A stretch of 26,326 nucleotides of DNA from an uncultured Cellvibrio sp. (GTDB taxonomy: Bacteria; Pseudomonadota; Gammaproteobacteria; Pseudomonadales; Cellvibrionaceae), in NCBI GenBank assembly GCA_946481735.1, contig CAMLOU010000047.1, positions 1-26,326 on the forward strand, read 5' to 3'. This document shows positions 24,128 to 26,326 of this stretch, piece after piece (position 1 is the first letter of the stretch; every line of letters starts with the position of its first letter). Position numbers and translations under genes: made by a program. Under the pieces are notes generated by a model, which was given only the letters and a program-made list of their open reading frames with translations, made no database searches and was not told the origin of the DNA.

Positions 24128-24661
24128 ATGGCCAACGCCAGTCTTTCACGTGTTAACCAAAAGTTAGCCTATGCGCGTGCGCTCCTTAAAATAGCCTCTG
24201 TGTCAGGTCATCCCACCTCAGCGGCAGAGCGACTGCAATTGCAGGCACTGCTGGACGCGGTTGTCTTTCACCTTGCATGTGGCTTTCATCATTATCTGCG
24301 TGAAGTGGCGGAGAATTATCGTGTTGCTGATGTTGCAGAAATCAACGATTGTTCCAGTCTGGTCACCGCGTTAGCAGCGATTGACAAAGCGCCGGCGGAG
24401 GCGACGGAGCTGACGTTGCTGGTGGATGATTCGAATTCCTGGCTGGGTCAATTACAGCGCTATTACAAAAGCATATGGTCGGCACCGAAAGATGATTCAG
24501 AACACCGGGATAATGACGCGGAGTCGGATAACCTCATCGCAGTGAAGATTCTCGAGGGTTCTGATCAGGATCTGGACGTGGATCTGGAGATACTCCGGCA
24601 ATGGGAAAATGCGTTCTCATCGCTTGTTGCCCGGCAACGCGAAACAAGTAGCGAATATTAA
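24128..24661 (+). CDS. DUF6586-type protein
   Basis: The 177-residue cytoplasmic protein has no signal peptide or membrane helix. The N-terminal half is helical (SRVNQKLAYARALLKIAS, then a helix through FHLACGFHHYLREVAENY), and the C-terminal third is very acidic. It resembles the uncharacterised DUF6586 family that sits directly after topA in pseudomonads; I rely on memory for that family and its position. AAGGG eight bases before the ATG supports the start. It follows topA by 72 bases, across a hairpin. Function unknown; the acidic tail could bind a basic protein, but that is speculation. Confidence 0.82.
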   Translation: MANASLSRVNQKLAYARALLKIASVSGHPTSAAERLQLQALLDAVVFHLACGFHHYLREVAENYRVADVAEINDCSSLVTALAAIDKAPAEATELTLLVDDSNSWLGQLQRYYKSIWSAPKDDSEHRDNDAESDNLIAVKILEGSDQDLDVDLEILRQWENAFSSLVARQRETSSEY

Positions 24662-24698
24662 GCGCGATAAACTTGGGTCGCCAAACCACAGCCTTTTG

Positions 24699-24727
24699 TT
24701 GAACGTCATCAACGACTGTGGCACAAT
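24699..24727 (+). promoter_or_regulatory. Candidate promoter of tRNA-Leu and tig
   Basis: TTGAAC (24699-24704), exactly 17 bases, then CACAAT (24722-24727) match sigma-70 well. A transcript starting near 24734 would carry about 100 bases of leader before the tRNA. Confidence 0.5.
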
Positions 24728-24835
24728 CAGCACCCTTCGCGCCCATGAGCCGGTTTGATCTCTTATTTTAATTATAGAAATCAAAGGGTTAGCGCTTTTT
24801 ATATCGCCAATTACCATTATCAAGTTTTGGCATAT

Positions 24836-24920
24836 GCGGTCGTGGTGGAATTGGTAGACACACCAGGTTTAGGTTCTGGCGCCGCAAGGTGTGAGAGTTC
24901 GAGTCTCTCCGACCGCACCA
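24836..24920 (+). tRNA. tRNA-Leu, anticodon UAG
   Basis: The 85-base gene folds as a class II tRNA. The acceptor stem is GCGGTCG (24836-24842) with CGACCGC (24910-24916), then A and an encoded CCA (24918-24920). The anticodon stem CCAGG/TCTGG encloses the loop TTTAGGT, placing TAG at 24870-24872 (reads CUA and probably other CUN codons). A long variable arm typical of leucine tRNAs and a T arm GAGAG-TTCGAGT-CTCTC follow. Only TTTT lies after the CCA, so read-through into tig 79 bases downstream is likely. The CmoA/CmoB system also modifies U34 of this tRNA type in E. coli. Confidence 0.97.
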
Positions 24921-24999
24921 TTTTGAGCAGGTTATGAGCGAGTTGCTTTCCGCAGCCCCACTCCCATTTGAATAATCTTTGTTATATCACGAGGATAAT

Positions 25000-26316
25000 A
25001 TGCAGGTTTCACTTGAAACGACTTCTGGTCTGGAGCGCCGTCTGACGATTGGCGTGCCTGCTGAGCAAGTAGAAAGCGAAGTAGAAAAGCGCCTGAAAGA
25101 GGCTGCCCGCAATGTGCGTATCAATGGTTTCCGCAAGGGTAAAGTGCCATTGTCTGAAGTTAAGCGCCGTTATGGTGCCGGCGTGCGCCAGGAAGTGGTC
25201 GGTGAAGTGATCAGCCGCTCCTTTTATGAAGCTGTACAAAAAGAGAACGTGAAGCCTGCGGGTCAGCCAAGCATCCAGCCGAAGCAAATGGCAATTGGCA
25301 AGGACCTGGAATATGTTGCTACCTTTGAGGTGTATCCTACGGTTACCTTAAGCGACTTGAGCACCTATGAGCTGACTCGTATTTCAGCCGAGGTGACGGA
25401 AGCGGACATCGACAATATGATCGAGGTTCTGCGTAAACATCAGGCTACCTGGACCGAAGTAGATCGCGCTGCTGCTGATGGCGACAAGGTCAATATTGAT
25501 TTTGTTGGCACCAAAGACGGCGTGGAGTTTGCCGGTGGTAAAGCCGAAGGTCAGGATCTGGTGCTTGGTTCCAAATCCATGATTCCCGGATTCGAAGACG
25601 GTATTGTCGGTATGAAGGCCGGCGAAGAAAAAGTTATTAAGGTGACCTTCCCGGAAGACTATCAATCCGAAGAATTGAAAGGCGCGAATGCTGAATTCGT
25701 TATCAAGGTTCACACGGTAGCCGAAAGTGTCTTGCCTGAACTGAACAAGGCATTCTTCCAGAAGTTTGGTGTTGAAAAGGGTGGCGAGAAGCAGTTCCGT
25801 AAAGAAGTTAAGGCTAACATGGATCGCGAGCTGAGCAATGCCATTAAAGCCAAGGTTAAAGGGCAGGTGATGGATGCATTGATTGCTTCCCACTCCACCG
25901 AGGTTCCCAAGGCTCTGGTGGCTAATGAGATCAACGTGTTAAGGGAGCAGATGCTGCAACGTTTTGGCGGCCAAAAGCAGAACTTTGACGTTAAATCCCT
26001 GTTGCCCGATACCATGTTCCAGGAAGAAGCCGAGCGCCGGGTAACTCTTGGTTTGATTGTGGGTGAAATTGTCAAGTCGGCCAAGCTGAAGCCGGATGCC
26101 AAGCGTGTGAAATCTATGATTGATGACATTGCTTCGACTTATCAGGAGCCTCAGGAAGTTATCGAATACTACAACAGCAACCGTGAGCTGATGGCGGGTG
26201 TTGAATCTGCTGTCCTGGAAGATCAGGTGGTTGATTATATTCTCTCTCAGGCGAAAGTTGCTGAGCAGCAGTCCAGCTATGACGAAGTAATCAAGTCCAC
26301 CAACCCTCAGCGATAA
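25000..26316 (+). CDS. tig: Trigger factor, ribosome-bound chaperone
   Basis: The product of about 438 residues matches trigger factor, which meets nascent chains at the ribosome exit. The N-terminal domain has the ribosome-binding loop GFRKGK with Phe44-Arg45-Lys46, the same numbering as E. coli. The FKBP-type prolyl isomerase domain (about 155-245) includes VNIDFVGTKDG, MIPGFEDGIVGMKAGE and VTFPEDY. The C-terminal part is the long helical chaperone domain. I start at ATG 25000, with GAGGA (24991-24995) just upstream and the usual opening MQVSLETTSGLERR; a TTG at 24979 would add seven residues. It is complete, stopping ten bases before the window ends; clpP usually follows. Confidence 0.96.
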   Translation: MQVSLETTSGLERRLTIGVPAEQVESEVEKRLKEAARNVRINGFRKGKVPLSEVKRRYGAGVRQEVVGEVISRSFYEAVQKENVKPAGQPSIQPKQMAIGKDLEYVATFEVYPTVTLSDLSTYELTRISAEVTEADIDNMIEVLRKHQATWTEVDRAAADGDKVNIDFVGTKDGVEFAGGKAEGQDLVLGSKSMIPGFEDGIVGMKAGEEKVIKVTFPEDYQSEELKGANAEFVIKVHTVAESVLPELNKAFFQKFGVEKGGEKQFRKEVKANMDRELSNAIKAKVKGQVMDALIASHSTEVPKALVANEINVLREQMLQRFGGQKQNFDVKSLLPDTMFQEEAERRVTLGLIVGEIVKSAKLKPDAKRVKSMIDDIASTYQEPQEVIEYYNSNRELMAGVESAVLEDQVVDYILSQAKVAEQQSSYDEVIKSTNPQR

Positions 26317-26326
26317 ATGTTCAAAA

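Noticed and set aside
24754..24785. TTTGAT/ATCAAA inverted repeat before the tRNA as a terminator of the DUF6586 gene
   Set aside because: Six A/T-rich pairs around a 20-base loop with no T-tract are too weak.
26317..26326. ATG at 26317 directly after the tig stop as the start of clpP
   Set aside because: Only ten bases remain, there is no ribosome-binding site at a suitable distance, and clpP is usually further downstream.
1..26326. Mobile elements, phage genes, CRISPR arrays or toxin-antitoxin pairs
   Set aside because: Both strands were read for transposase or integrase motifs, regular spaced repeats and paired small genes; none was seen.

Overview
The window looks like ordinary chromosome of a gammaproteobacterium, most likely Cellvibrio or a close relative with Pseudomonas-like gene order. 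That assignment is my inference from the gene families, the dense c-di-GMP signalling, and the neighbourhood slt / uup / universal stress protein / small membrane proteins / topA / DUF6586, which I recall from pseudomonads. I see no insertion sequence, phage gene, CRISPR array, rRNA or obvious horizontally acquired island.

Layout. 1-4.1 kb: a GGDEF diguanylate cyclase, then a Cpx envelope-stress locus. cpxR and cpxA form a leftward operon that ends at a clear terminator, and a CpxP/Spy-like periplasmic sensor gene is divergent. A TTAAC-N5-TTAAC direct repeat lies between them and is a good CpxR-box candidate. 4.2-6.4 kb: a long-chain flavodoxin with an unusual Glu in its phosphate loop, and the overlapping cmoB/cmoA pair for wobble-uridine modification of tRNA. 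6.5-14.7 kb: the regulatory, least charted stretch. It holds an EAL-CBS-GGDEF hybrid, a receiver-TPR protein with a small soluble histidine kinase just behind it, a tail-anchored double-FHA protein with its own promoter and repeats, a DUF5610-type protein, a small glutaredoxin-like protein, and an EAL-HDOD protein. 14.8-21.1 kb: soluble lytic transglycosylase (slt), ABC-F ATPase (uup), a universal stress protein, and two unnamed membrane-anchored proteins. 21.4-26.3 kb: topA, a DUF6586 protein, tRNA-Leu(UAG) and tig (trigger factor), which ends 10 bases before the window does.

How the genes fit together. Envelope quality control is represented by Cpx, CpxP and Slt. c-di-GMP turnover is represented by one apparently active cyclase, one apparently active phosphodiesterase hybrid and one EAL-HDOD protein. 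The receiver-TPR/kinase/FHA block at 8.4-11.8 kb is the best candidate here for an undescribed signalling module. Several genes meet tail to tail with almost no space (4720-4723, 13434-13447, 19231-19236, 20345-20377), and I see no conventional terminator at these junctions.

Several starts are set from ribosome-binding sites or family alignment rather than from the longest reading frame: flavodoxin, cmoA, the DUF5610 protein, the 20.4 kb protein and tig. Family assignments come from recognising motifs by eye; no search was run.
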